A DNA stretch of 64,000 nt, taken from positions 52,079-116,078 of the forward strand of contig RFFC02000026.1 of the NCBI GenBank assembly GCA_005518205.2. Direction: 5' to 3'. The notes below the pieces were generated by a model. The model was not told the origin of the DNA and searched no databases. It saw nothing but the letters and a program-made list of their open reading frames with translations. Every line of letters begins with the position of its first letter. Positions within the stretch are counted from its first letter, which is position 1. Source of the stretch: Hormoscilla sp. GUM202. Its GTDB lineage: Bacteria; Cyanobacteriota; Cyanobacteriia; Cyanobacteriales; Desertifilaceae. Of the stretch, positions 32,671-41,785 are shown piece after piece. The position numbers and the translations under genes were made by a program.

Positions 32671-34647
32671 TCAATCCCTAAAATCTGCCTCATTTATCGG
32701 TCTTTCCAGCTTTCTCAACTCCATCCGCGCCGCTGCCAGCACCCATTCCATTGTCACCGGCGTTCCCGCTTCTGCTGCCATAAAAGCCGCATTTAAGGCT
32801 ATATTATGTATATTACCTCCTGTTAAGTTAAACCTAGTCAAGCGGTTCAAGTCTAGACCCTCCGTTGGCGTCTCTGGGGGAAACACTTGCGACCACATGC
32901 GCTTTCGTTCCTCTACCCCGGGGGCGGGAAAGTTGACTATAAACCGCAAGCGCCGCAGAAATGCCCGATCGAGGGAACTTTTCAGGTTGGTTGCCATAAT
33001 TGCCAGACCTCGATAAGCTTCTAGACGCTGCAATAAATAGTTAATCTCGATATTAGCATGTCGGTCATGAGCATCTTTCACTTCCGATCGCTTGCCAAAC
33101 AAGGCATCCGCTTCATCAAAAAACAATATGGCCCCGCCATCTTCCGCAGCATCGAACAGGCGACGCAGATTCTTCTCCGTCTCTCCTATATATTTGCTCA
33201 CTACCGTTGCTAAGTCAATCCGATACAGATGCAAGCGCAGATCTGCGGCTATTACTTCCGCTGCCATGGTTTTCCCCGTACCGCTTTCCCCTGCAAATAA
33301 GGCGCTGATGCCTTTACCTCTATTCATCCGCCGGTGAAAACCCCACTCTTCATAGACTTTACCTCGCTGTCGCACTTGCTTGGCAATTTGATGTAACAGC
33401 ATTGTCTCTTCCTCGGGTAATACTAGATCGGACCAACTCGCTTTTACTTCTATTCTTTGTGCGAGATTCTCTAATTCCGGACGGGTACTCTGGAGACAAT
33501 TATCCCACAGTTGCTCCGATATTGCCCGATCGCCCGTTTTTTCCTGCTGGGCCTCCTTGACAATTTTCTGAATCTGGGCAATACTTAAATTAAACTGTCC
33601 TACTAGAGCCATTACTGAAGCAGGGTCCGTTACATCGGCCATCTCCCAGGCGGCTTTTTGTTCTCCGACTGTGGGTTTGGCTATATCTAAGGTAACTGTT
33701 TCCCGTTCCAAGGCTAAAGTTTTCTCCCGAATGTCGATGAAAAAGAAGCCATTGCTGCGTTCCAAAAAACGGCGCACTGCTACCATTTGCCCCTGGGGGG
33801 TCTCTTCTTCCCGAGACTGGACCTCTAAATAAAGGGCGATCGGCTGCAACCGGGTTTCCCGTTCCCACAACCGGGCTAGGGTTTCTAACATATTACCTTC
33901 AGTGGGCAGGAGGGCGACGGGCAGGCGATAGAGTTTCAGACTAAAATATAAGCAAACCTGCCCGGCAATCAGCTGCTTGCTGGCCCGATCTGGTCCCCTA
34001 AGTTCGATCCCTGGCGGATAGCGATCTGGGTGAAGCTGGTACTTGTCGATGATGGTCTCGACTGCTGCTTGCTGAGATGGTGGTAGAAAACTTTCTGGCT
34101 TACTGAAGCTGTTTGCCGGTGCCTGCCAGGGGAAGACTATGCTCTGCAGGCGATCGTCTAAGTGGTTTAACCCCTTGATATAATTGACAATGCGTTCATC
34201 TGCCCGTAAGGGACTGGTTGTCATGGGTTCGCCAGCAGATTGGAGAATTTCAATTAGTCGCCAATACCTGAGGGGCCGTTCGGGAGAAACTACATCCCAA
34301 CTCGGTCCATCGAACAGGGCAAAGGCCAGGGCAAAGGTAGGATAGTTCCGTTGGTTACCCTGAATTAAAGCACAGAGCTGGGGGATTTTTCCGTCCCATT
34401 CCATCGCCGCGCACAGCAGCAATAGGTTCCCTTCCATCTCCGATAAGTTAAGTTGCTGTCCCAGGGCGATCGCCGCCGGGGGAGGTTGGACTTGGGAGGC
34501 AGCAACCATCGCCTTTTCTGCTTGCCCTACCTCTATGGCAGTTATTTCTTCTATATTAGCATGCAGCCCCAAACCCAGTCGCAACCAGTAGGTGGCGGCG
34601 GCTAGGTAATTATTGTTGTTTGTTTGCCACTCTTCCCTATGATTCAT
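32671..34647 (-). CDS. AAA+ ATPase of the contractile injection system (Afp15-like)
   Basis: A 658-residue protein. The N-terminal 400 residues are the winged-helix-type domain usual in eCIS ATPases (LNLSEMEGNLLLLCAAMEWD). The AAA+ core has Walker A GESGTGKT at about residue 452, Walker B ILFFDEADALFGKRSEVKDA at about 507, sensor 1 IMATNLKSSLDRAFLRRLRF (with arginine finger), and FNLTGGNIHNIALNAAFMAA. In known eCIS such ATPases are needed for particle assembly or cargo loading. It starts about 200 bp after the DUF4255 gene, across a hairpin. Confidence 0.9.
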   Translation of the reverse strand: MNHREEWQTNNNNYLAAATYWLRLGLGLHANIEEITAIEVGQAEKAMVAASQVQPPPAAIALGQQLNLSEMEGNLLLLCAAMEWDGKIPQLCALIQGNQRNYPTFALAFALFDGPSWDVVSPERPLRYWRLIEILQSAGEPMTTSPLRADERIVNYIKGLNHLDDRLQSIVFPWQAPANSFSKPESFLPPSQQAAVETIIDKYQLHPDRYPPGIELRGPDRASKQLIAGQVCLYFSLKLYRLPVALLPTEGNMLETLARLWERETRLQPIALYLEVQSREEETPQGQMVAVRRFLERSNGFFFIDIREKTLALERETVTLDIAKPTVGEQKAAWEMADVTDPASVMALVGQFNLSIAQIQKIVKEAQQEKTGDRAISEQLWDNCLQSTRPELENLAQRIEVKASWSDLVLPEEETMLLHQIAKQVRQRGKVYEEWGFHRRMNRGKGISALFAGESGTGKTMAAEVIAADLRLHLYRIDLATVVSKYIGETEKNLRRLFDAAEDGGAILFFDEADALFGKRSEVKDAHDRHANIEINYLLQRLEAYRGLAIMATNLKSSLDRAFLRRLRFIVNFPAPGVEERKRMWSQVFPPETPTEGLDLNRLTRFNLTGGNIHNIALNAAFMAAEAGTPVTMEWVLAAARMELRKLERPINEADFRD

Positions 34648-34794
34648 GAGATCGTTACTTTCTGGTCCGACTTGAACTCGGGTGGCTGCTTTGTAAAGTC
34701 GATCGGGATGCTAAGTATAAGTAAGTAGTCATGCAAAATTATTTTTATATCGAATCCACACTCTACGCTGACTTGGCGCGGATCTCATATAGCG

Positions 34795-34827
34795 GCACTG
34801 GTTCCAAACACTTAACGGAACCAGTGC
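34795..34827. promoter_or_regulatory. Hairpin between the DUF4255 and ATPase genes
   Basis: A perfect 11-bp stem GCACTGGTTCC / GGAACCAGTGC with an 11-nt loop. There is no T run, so it may be an attenuator or processing site rather than a terminator. Between it and the ATPase start, 34670-34712 repeats part of the DUF4255 3' end (CTTTCTGGTCC and AAAGTCGATCGGGATGCT), a small partial duplication. Confidence 0.5.
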
Positions 34828-34845
34828 TACGTTGGTGGCCCTATA

Positions 34846-36186
34846 TTAATTGGGCTTGGGCACTGGCGGATCGCTCTGAGCATTTTTAATCTTTACTTTC
34901 TGGTCCTCCTTGAATATGGGTGGCTGTTGCGGCTGTTGCAGCTGTGGCGTAAAGTCGATCGGGATGCTATCTACCCCATCTACTCGCAAACGCACCACAT
35001 ATCTCCCAGAGGTGACATTGCTGACATTAAAGATGAGCTGGGTTTCTGTTTCTGCTGATAATTCTGAAAATTGGTAGGGAATTTCCTGGGAGCCCAATAA
35101 CAAAGCCACCTGTTGTTCTCGTTGCACTGGTGGGTTGCAGGTTAAAGTTAACTTATCCTTTACCTCCCGATCGGAGATTGTTACCTCCGGCACTAAGGGG
35201 AAAGTCAGGGCGTTCGTCACCCGAAATATTTTGTCATTCTCCTTTACTTTCTCCTCTACTTTCTCCTCTACTTTCTCCTCTACTTTTACCGTCACGGTGT
35301 AAAATCCAGCTAGCCATTGCGTACCGTCAAGGGTTACCCTTATCTGCGTGTCTGATACTTCTTTTTCCGTCGTCGTCTGTTCGATCGATTTTTTTCGATG
35401 AGGATGTTTAAAGAGAACTGTCTTGCTATTTTCAAGGTTATAACCCTGAATAATCAAATCCTTCCCCACTGTAAAGTAATATTCGTTTTTTGGCAGTTTG
35501 ATTGCCGTGAGGCTGGGCACTGGCGGTATTAGACCAGTCTGAGCAATTATCCCCTTGTCTTCCGAACCAATCATTAATACGGGCAGGGGCGTTTTCACTG
35601 GACCCTTGCTTTCTATCAATACCACGGAAACTTCATAAGCAGCCGAAATGCGATATTGAGTTTGAAATGTCCCCCATAACCTCGATAAATCTTCTAGGGA
35701 TAAGGTCGTTGGCGTAATGGCAATTCGTTCTGCTTGATTTTTGAGGTTACTATTCTTAAGCCAATTTATTTGGGCTGGCTTTAATAATCCCGATCCATTT
35801 TTTATCGCTCTCTCAATATCTTGAGATCCGATCAAAGGATGGTCGTGCAAGATGCGCATTGCCACTCCCAGCAGACTGTGGCTTTCGGTATTTTCGTTCT
35901 CTTTTCCGTAAGCTGTAATCAAATAATATAGATTTAATGCTAAGGCTGGTTTCCCTGTTTCTCCTGGTTTTACCTTCTTGGGCACGTCCATATTCCGCCA
36001 GGCACTGTTAGGCAGGGTTTGGTAAAGAAAAATGTTAATCTGATTAGTCCTATCTTTCCGGGCTTCGTCTAGAGGTTTAGTGGTTACGGTTTCTATGCCA
36101 CCACTGCCTAATTCTTGGATAATTCCCTCCGTAATCAGGAAGTCTAGCATAATCGTCACCCCAGCGATCGCCTGCGATGTACTCAT
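34846..36186 (-). CDS. DUF4255 / Pvc16-type tail terminator
   Basis: A 446-residue protein whose first 200 residues match the DUF4255 (Pvc16/Afp16) family that caps the tail and fixes sheath length: AIAGVTIMLDFLITEGIIQE, NQINIFLYQTLPNSAWRNMD, LALNLYYLITAYGKENENTE, RILHDHPLIG, and YRISAAYEVSVVLIESK. The second half has two Ig-like/IPT-type stretches around an EEKVEEKVEEKV run, larger than usual for the family. The start ATG overlaps the previous stop by 4 bp (translational coupling). Confidence 0.88.
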   Translation of the reverse strand: MSTSQAIAGVTIMLDFLITEGIIQELGSGGIETVTTKPLDEARKDRTNQINIFLYQTLPNSAWRNMDVPKKVKPGETGKPALALNLYYLITAYGKENENTESHSLLGVAMRILHDHPLIGSQDIERAIKNGSGLLKPAQINWLKNSNLKNQAERIAITPTTLSLEDLSRLWGTFQTQYRISAAYEVSVVLIESKGPVKTPLPVLMIGSEDKGIIAQTGLIPPVPSLTAIKLPKNEYYFTVGKDLIIQGYNLENSKTVLFKHPHRKKSIEQTTTEKEVSDTQIRVTLDGTQWLAGFYTVTVKVEEKVEEKVEEKVKENDKIFRVTNALTFPLVPEVTISDREVKDKLTLTCNPPVQREQQVALLLGSQEIPYQFSELSAETETQLIFNVSNVTSGRYVVRLRVDGVDSIPIDFTPQLQQPQQPPIFKEDQKVKIKNAQSDPPVPKPN

Positions 36187-38573
36187 TTTTTACCTCCATT
36201 GCGTTGTTTGAGATATTCATCCAGGGAAAGCCGTGGACTTGGACTGGTTGGCTGACGGCGAGATTGCTGCACCGGTTTTACCGCTGGTTTTGTTCCCCGC
36301 ACCTCTATCTTACCTATGGTTATCTCGATCGTGGGCGTAGATGCAACGGATGCTTTCCGTTTTTCTGCTAGCCTCGACCCATACAATTGTACTTTGCTTC
36401 CAGCTGCAAATCCCACATTTTCCCTGTTGTTTTCTTCCTCTCTCCCTGCTATCTGGGATGGCACCAAAGCTTTCTTCTCTGGTAAGTCTCTCTCTGTTGG
36501 CCCGATCGCGTAGCGACTGCGCAGCAGTATCGCCCTTTCCCCTTGAGACCTACTTGATAGTTCTTCTCTTCTGGAACTTAATTCAGTATTTGACGAACTT
36601 GCCTTTGACTCACTTAGATCTTCTCTACCTTGTTCGACTGTTACCCTATGAACATCCTGCCGTTCCCGTCTTGACTCTGGGGCGATCGCCCTTTCCCCTT
36701 GAGACTTACTCGAGCCTTCTGTGGAACTTAATTCTATCTTTTTTTCCCGTTCCCTGGCGATCGCCCTGATATCTTCTCTACTTTGTTCCCCTATTACCCG
36801 ATCTACATACTCCACTTCCCGTCTTGACTCTGGGGCGATCGCCCTTTCCCCTTGAGACCTACTTGACAGTTCTTCTCTTCTGGAACTTAATTCAGTCTTT
36901 GACGACTCACTCAGTTTTTCCCGTTCCCTGGCAATCAAACTTAGATCTTCTCTACCTTGTTCGACTGTTACCCTATGAACATCCTGCCGTTCCCGTCTTG
37001 AGGCTATCGCCCTTTCCCCGATCTCCCTACTCGACCGTTCTTCTCTTCTGGATCTTAATTCATTATTTGACGAACTTTCCCCTTCAAGGGCGATCGCCCT
37101 TCCATCTTCTTTACCTTCTGGTACTGTTTCCCGACCTACCTGCTGCACTTCCCCTCTTGAGGCTATCGCCCTTTCCCCGATCTCCCTACTCGACCGTTCT
37201 TCTCTGGAGGATCTTAATTCATTATTTGACGAACTTTCCCCTTGAAGGGCGATCGCCCTTCCATCTTCTTTACCTTCTGGGACTGTTTCCCGACCTACCT
37301 GCTGCACATCCCCTCTTGAGGCGATCGCCCTTTCCCCGATCTCCCTACTCGACCGTTCTTCTCCTCTAGATATTAGGGACTTGCGGCTTAATAAGATACC
37401 AGTTATTTGGCGGCTGCGGGCGATAAGTCCTAAGATGGCTGGTATTTTTTTTTTGCCCAAGTCCCTTAATACATTATTTGACGAACTTGCCCGTTTTCCG
37501 GCGATCGCCCTAGGATCTTCTTTACCTTCTGGGACTGTTTCCCCAGCTACCTGCTGCACATCCCCTCTTGAGGAGATCGCCCCGGAAGCACTTGCACTCG
37601 AGTCTAGTACCTTTTCGACTCTTGACTTTAGGATATCTGAGGTTTTCAAAGGACTTTCCGACTCCCGCGACCCTGGGGTTGTTGGCCCCATAGCCCCAGT
37701 TTCCTCTTCTCTCAAAAATGCTTCTTCCCTTCTGGAGGATATCTCCTCCCCTTGACCAGACTCTGACTCATCGAGTCCCGGCCACTTCACCTCACTTTCT
37801 CTCCCTGGAGAAGCTGTTGTCTGAGGCGCGATCGCCCTCGACCTTTTTTCTTTATTTACATCTGCCGTTCCTGCTGGACTTGCGGACTTCCCTGACTCTA
37901 CTATTTGTCCGATCTCCCTTTTTCCCCCCTCCCTCCTTTCCCGACTTTCTGACTCAACTGACTCTACTTTTTTTTCTTCGATCGCCCCCCTCGACTCTTC
38001 TTTTTTGGACGCTTCTGACTCCGCGATCTCCCGGATACTTGCCGACTCTTTTGTTGGCCCGATCGCCTGGTTCTCTCCCTGGAAATTTTCTGGTCTTTCC
38101 CTTTCGGGACCTTCTCCTACTAAACCTTCCCTCCTTAAAAGGGGGGAAGCAAAATTGCTCCCCCCCTTTTGCAAGGGGGGGTTGGGGGGGGATCCCATGC
38201 CTTGTAGCCCTTCCGTATTACTCCCCCCCTTTTGCAAGGGGGGGTTGGGGGGGGATCCCATGCCTTGTAGCCTTTCCGAAATGGCCGACTTTTCCGAAAT
38301 TAATTCCTGTTTTTTTGGGTCTCCTTGGGCCACCAGGATGCTTTTCTCTCTAGAGGACTCTTCTGTTTCCCTTGCTGCCATCTGAGGCGATAAACCCGGA
38401 TCTGCTGGCCCGGGCAATAAACCCCGATCGCCGGTGAACAGGCTGGGTATTTCTATATTAGCATTTTCACTCGCCATCGCCTCTTCCTGGGCAAACCGCG
38501 AGACTATTCGTGCGTGTACTACCGGCATTAAACCCAGAGTGCGTTTTGCTAATCTAGTAAATAAATCAGCCAT
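36183..38573 (-). CDS. 796-aa disordered eCIS protein with conserved ends
   Basis: The ends look conserved: MADLFTRLAKRTLGLMPVVH at the N terminus and PTIEITIGKIEVRGTKPAVK then SLDEYLKQRNGGKK at the C terminus. In similar clusters a much shorter protein has these ends. The middle is low-complexity Arg/Glu/Ser, made of repeats such as REIGERAIASRGDVQQVGRE. It contains two copies of a GSPPNPPLQKGGS-coding repeat and a 90-bp MITE in frame. It overlaps both neighbours by 4 bp or less. Its place between a baseplate-type gene and DUF4255 is where a tape measure might sit, but I cannot assign that role. Confidence 0.75.
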   Translation of the reverse strand: MADLFTRLAKRTLGLMPVVHARIVSRFAQEEAMASENANIEIPSLFTGDRGLLPGPADPGLSPQMAARETEESSREKSILVAQGDPKKQELISEKSAISERLQGMGSPPNPPLQKGGSNTEGLQGMGSPPNPPLQKGGSNFASPLLRREGLVGEGPERERPENFQGENQAIGPTKESASIREIAESEASKKEESRGAIEEKKVESVESESRERREGGKREIGQIVESGKSASPAGTADVNKEKRSRAIAPQTTASPGRESEVKWPGLDESESGQGEEISSRREEAFLREEETGAMGPTTPGSRESESPLKTSDILKSRVEKVLDSSASASGAISSRGDVQQVAGETVPEGKEDPRAIAGKRASSSNNVLRDLGKKKIPAILGLIARSRQITGILLSRKSLISRGEERSSREIGERAIASRGDVQQVGRETVPEGKEDGRAIALQGESSSNNELRSSREERSSREIGERAIASRGEVQQVGRETVPEGKEDGRAIALEGESSSNNELRSRREERSSREIGERAIASRRERQDVHRVTVEQGREDLSLIAREREKLSESSKTELSSRREELSSRSQGERAIAPESRREVEYVDRVIGEQSREDIRAIAREREKKIELSSTEGSSKSQGERAIAPESRRERQDVHRVTVEQGREDLSESKASSSNTELSSRREELSSRSQGERAILLRSRYAIGPTERDLPEKKALVPSQIAGREEENNRENVGFAAGSKVQLYGSRLAEKRKASVASTPTIEITIGKIEVRGTKPAVKPVQQSRRQPTSPSPRLSLDEYLKQRNGGKK
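37376..37465. mobile_element. 90-bp MITE related to the ISAzo13-family IS, in frame
   Basis: The ends are GGGACTTGCGGCTTAATAAG (continuing ATACCAG) and CTGGTATTTTTTTTTTGCCC (continuing AAGTCCC), near-perfect terminal inverted repeats. The left end matches the right terminal repeat of the IS remnant at about 14407-14433. TTA is duplicated on both sides (37373-37375 and 37466-37468). Element plus duplication is 93 bp, 31 codons, so the 796-aa protein stays open and gains a segment containing GKKKIPAILGLIARSRQITG. Confidence 0.85.
38158..38272. repeat. Two in-frame copies of a GC-rich cyanobacterial palindrome
   Basis: CTCCCCCCCTTTTGCAAGGG (continuing GGGGTTGGGGGG) and the following GATCCCATGCCTTGTAGCC occur at 38158 and 38221, a 63-bp period (21 codons). 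The reverse strand codes LQGMGSPPNPPLQKGGSN twice. This is a common dispersed repeat of cyanobacterial intergenic DNA, here translated as part of the disordered protein. Confidence 0.9.
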
Positions 38574-39307
38574 TAGCCTACTAAACTTAAATAATACTGT
38601 CGTCGCACCGTACTCATAGATAGTATATCAGCCTCTCGCCATCCATAATACCTAGCTAACACGTGGACCTCTTGCAGGATCCTTTGGGCCTTAGCACTCA
38701 CTTCTTTCCAGATAAACCACACTATATCTAGCATCACTTGCCAGTTATGACCGCAGGCCGGACAGTTCAGGTCCAACAATATCTCTGCCTGGGGATCCCC
38801 TGCTGCTATTGATTCTACCATCGCCCCGATCGCCTCAGATGGCAGATCTTCATACCCAACTTCGGATCCCTGCCGCTTTGCCCGTAGCAAACATCTTTGC
38901 CGCAGTCGCCGCGCCGCCCTTTCATAATCTTTCATGCCCACTATTGTAGCTAAATCCCAGCTATTCGGCAATCTATATCGCAGTTCCCACTCCCCCACTT
39001 GGACTTGATATTCTGCTACTGCCGGTTCTTGCAGTTCCACTATACGCATCTGGGATGTTTTCGTGCTAAATTCTAACCGTTCCCTACAGGCGGGACAGTC
39101 CGCCCAACAATCCATCTTTTCTCCAAAGGTTATTTCTCGTAGAGTTAAAAGATAAGCATCTCGCTGTCCTATACTCAGAGATGCTAGGGATGCCATCTGA
39201 TAAGTCGGACAGGCGTAACTCAGAAGAGTCAACGCCCTGTCTAGGGGATGCTGACTTTTTCCTATTTCCCAACAACGTATTAGTTCGGATGCTGTTAGTG
39301 GTCGCAT
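38573..39307 (-). CDS. T4-like baseplate protein with two CPAC motifs
   Basis: A 244-residue protein of the T4 baseplate (gp26-like) family. It has MRPLTASELIRCWEIGKSQH at the start, a zinc-ribbon-like pair of CPAC motifs (DCPACRERLEF and NCPACGHNW), and a C-terminal VHVLARYYGWREADILSMST then VRRQYYLSLVG, typical of this eCIS and phage family. It is thought to join hub to wedge. The next gene's start overlaps this stop. The 123-bp gap to the tube gene is short and empty. Confidence 0.8.
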   Translation of the reverse strand: MRPLTASELIRCWEIGKSQHPLDRALTLLSYACPTYQMASLASLSIGQRDAYLLTLREITFGEKMDCWADCPACRERLEFSTKTSQMRIVELQEPAVAEYQVQVGEWELRYRLPNSWDLATIVGMKDYERAARRLRQRCLLRAKRQGSEVGYEDLPSEAIGAMVESIAAGDPQAEILLDLNCPACGHNWQVMLDIVWFIWKEVSAKAQRILQEVHVLARYYGWREADILSMSTVRRQYYLSLVG

Positions 39308-39429
39308 CTATTATAGCATTTCTCTCTCTTTATGTCCTACTTGTCCGGAGGGAAGGGATAGATTAGCAACTAGCTATAATTTATCAGTTCCCCCCGAACC
39401 AATCTCCAACAGGTCTAGATCGGCGCCGC

Positions 39430-39942
39430 TTAAATAGATGGTTCTGTCGGTTCCGTCACGGCATCATCCCGTTCCCATCCTTCATTTTGCAACTGAATAC
39501 TTTGAATGGCTACCTCGTTACCACTGGCATCCAATTCTGGCATCGCCTGGAACTCCGATACCCAGCACCGATATATTTTGTAGGCGATCGCCACTTGTCC
39601 TGCTTCGTTCATTACCTCGATAATAATATCCTTGCGGAAGTCTTTCAGAGACGTTTCTACCCCCAAACCCGAACCGTAGTTCCAGACCTTATTTGCCCAT
39701 TGTTCAAAAGCGGGGTCGTGGGTTACACCCCGTTCTAAAGTTATTGCTTCGTACTTCGTTTGTCCCGGAGATACTCGCGTACTACTGGGGTCTCCCCCCG
39801 CGCGATGTTCTACTACCTCTGTCGTCCTGCTTAAGGCACCCACTTTACTGATGCCCGCTACGTAATTTCCATCCCATTTTACCCTAAACTTGAAGTTTTT
39901 GTAAGGGTCAAACCGTTCCGTATTTACTGAAAATTGAGCCAT
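39430..39942 (-). CDS. Tail tube protein (gp19 / Afp1-like)
   Basis: A 170-residue tube protein: FDPYKNFKFRVKWDGNYVAG, ISKVGALSRTTEVVEHRAGG, TLERGVTHDPAFEQWANKVW, and IYRCWVSEFQAMPELDASGN. These are the standard marks of the inner tube in contractile systems. It is the only tube gene visible although there are three sheath genes; other eCIS often have two or three tube paralogues. The sheath genes lie just upstream in the operon. Confidence 0.93.
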   Translation of the reverse strand: MAQFSVNTERFDPYKNFKFRVKWDGNYVAGISKVGALSRTTEVVEHRAGGDPSSTRVSPGQTKYEAITLERGVTHDPAFEQWANKVWNYGSGLGVETSLKDFRKDIIIEVMNEAGQVAIAYKIYRCWVSEFQAMPELDASGNEVAIQSIQLQNEGWERDDAVTEPTEPSI

Positions 39943-40010
39943 GTTTCCTCCTTAAACTGTCACCCATTTATCAAGCATGGATCCAACCCTTGCTATGACT
40001 TTCCCCATTT

Positions 40011-40046
40011 TGAACTCCGAACTCCGAACTCCGAACTCCGAACTCA
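40011..40046. repeat. 9-bp tandem repeat between tube and sheath genes
   Basis: GAACTCCGA is repeated about four times in the spacer just after the sheath 1 stop. A different 9-bp repeat (AACTACGAA, about four copies) occupies the matching place after the sheath 2 stop, 41755-41785. Confidence 0.85.
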
Positions 40047-41642
40047 TTAAGATTGTCCTGCTATTTGTTGGAATTTCAAAATCACGAATTCTGCTGGCTT
40101 TAAGGGCGCAAACCCAATCATGATGTTGACTATCCCCCGATCGATATCATACTGGGTAGTGGTTTCCTTGTCGCACTTGACAAAGTAGGCATCCTTGGGC
40201 GAACTGCCTTGGAATGCCCCCTGCTTGAAGAGATTTTGCATAAACGCGCCGATATTCAGTCGCAGTTGGGACCATAGGGGTTCGTCGTTCGGTTCAAATA
40301 CCGCCCATTGGGTACTCCGATACAATGTTTCTTCCAGGAACAGTGCCAGTCGGCGTACTGGGATGTATTTCCATTCCGAAGCTAGCATATCATCCCCCAT
40401 CCTGGTGCGCGCACCCCAGACTACCTTACCTGCCGGTGGCATCACTCGCAAACAATTAATGCCTTTGGGGTTTAACTCCCCGTTTTCGGCGTCTGTCAGA
40501 GGGACGCTGAGGCCAGTTACTCCCCTTAAGACTGCCTCAAAACCTGCTGGCGCTTTCCACACCCCCCGGGTCGCATCCGTGCGGGCAAATATTCCCGCTA
40601 TAGCCCCGCAAGGGGCAAACTCTTCTATTTGATTTTCCTTGAGGGGGTTGGGCATCCTCAGGCGCGGGAAGAAAATTGCCCCATTGGTATTTGTGGATCC
40701 TACACTGGTGGCTCCTGACTCCTCATTAATTCCCTTTATCGCTGTTTCCTTATTCATCCAATCACTGGGGGAGTCGATAATCATCATGGCGCGGCGCTTT
40801 TGGCAATAGTCTAACGCCTTGTCAATTAAGGTTTTACTAATGTCCTTTTCTGGTATAAAAGGCGGGATGCATAGTAGGTTGAACAGGTCTGCTTTTTCCA
40901 GGAGGTAAAGTCCCTGTTTTTTTCCTTCCATTTCCGACCCTATGAATTCCTCTTCTGTGATCTCACTCCCATCTGAAGCTTGATCTCCTGGCCCGACTTT
41001 GTTCGATCGCCCGTTATCCCCCCAAACCGGATTTTCGCTATCCGGTGCATCATTTACTGTTGGCACTTGCACCGTGTCGATCGTTATATTATTTTTATAA
41101 CGCACGAGCTGAGATGCATTTTCCAGTACCTTATCCACCTGTCGGGGGTGTCCTAATTTCGTTGATACATTGAGAAATGTTTCTACTTCCCCTGTTCCCT
41201 CGTCTTTTATATAGAGATTGAACAATTTATTCTCATTATTCGACGCAGGATTCGTCTTCCCGTATACCCGTGCCCGCAGCTTGTTCCCCCATTCTCCTTC
41301 GTTTGCAGCTTCCAACGTAATTTCATCTTCTGTCCCCGCTTTCAAAATTGCTTTTTCTTTTTCGCTACCAGATGTTTTCTTATAAAGTCTGACTATCACC
41401 GCCTGACTGCCCCCATTATTGTAGAAATCCCGCACCGCAAAACTCATGGTGCTTTCTTTCCACAACCCACCAAATATGCGCTCGTAGTCTCCAAAGTTAT
41501 TAATCAGCACTGGTTCATCTGTCGGTCCCCTCTTCGCCCGACCGATAAATGCTGTAATTGATGTGGCAACACCGGTTATCGTGCGCACTCCTGAAGGAAT
41601 TTCTTCTACATATACTCCGGGATAGGTTGGTGTGACTGGCAT
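40047..41642 (-). CDS. Tail sheath protein 1 (shortest)
   Basis: A 531-residue contractile sheath. N-terminal PGVYVEEIPSGVRTITGVAT and FIGRAKRGPTDEPVLINNFG; C-terminal GINCLRVMPPAGKVVWGART, YIPVRRLALFLEETLYRSTQ, FEPNDEPLWSQLRLNIGAFM and QYDIDRGIVNIMIGFAPLKP. The variable segment after residue 87 is only about 25 residues. An AAGGAG ribosome site precedes the ATG. The three sheath genes share the same 110-bp leader, so they arose by duplication. Confidence 0.95.
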   Translation of the reverse strand: MPVTPTYPGVYVEEIPSGVRTITGVATSITAFIGRAKRGPTDEPVLINNFGDYERIFGGLWKESTMSFAVRDFYNNGGSQAVIVRLYKKTSGSEKEKAILKAGTEDEITLEAANEGEWGNKLRARVYGKTNPASNNENKLFNLYIKDEGTGEVETFLNVSTKLGHPRQVDKVLENASQLVRYKNNITIDTVQVPTVNDAPDSENPVWGDNGRSNKVGPGDQASDGSEITEEEFIGSEMEGKKQGLYLLEKADLFNLLCIPPFIPEKDISKTLIDKALDYCQKRRAMMIIDSPSDWMNKETAIKGINEESGATSVGSTNTNGAIFFPRLRMPNPLKENQIEEFAPCGAIAGIFARTDATRGVWKAPAGFEAVLRGVTGLSVPLTDAENGELNPKGINCLRVMPPAGKVVWGARTRMGDDMLASEWKYIPVRRLALFLEETLYRSTQWAVFEPNDEPLWSQLRLNIGAFMQNLFKQGAFQGSSPKDAYFVKCDKETTTQYDIDRGIVNIMIGFAPLKPAEFVILKFQQIAGQS

Positions 41643-41754
41643 TTTTCTCGCTCCTTTTTTTCTAACTACTTTCTGTTTATACTATCCGGGTTGGTTTTCC
41701 CGCGATCTCTCCGGGACCCTGATGGTGGGTGGGAGGTGCCTACGCTCTATAAAC

Positions 41755-41785
41755 TACGAACTACGAACTACGAACTACGAACTAC
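41755..41785. repeat. 9-bp tandem repeat between sheath 1 and sheath 2
   Basis: About four copies of a 9-bp unit, AACTACGAA, end just before the sheath 2 stop codon. The spacers 41643-41750 and 43853-43960 are also near-identical copies of each other. Confidence 0.85.

Noticed and set aside
36824..38353. Long plus-strand ORFs opposite the disordered protein
   Set aside because: Leu/Phe/Pro-rich antisense text created by the Arg/Glu/Ser repeats; no start signals and no domains.
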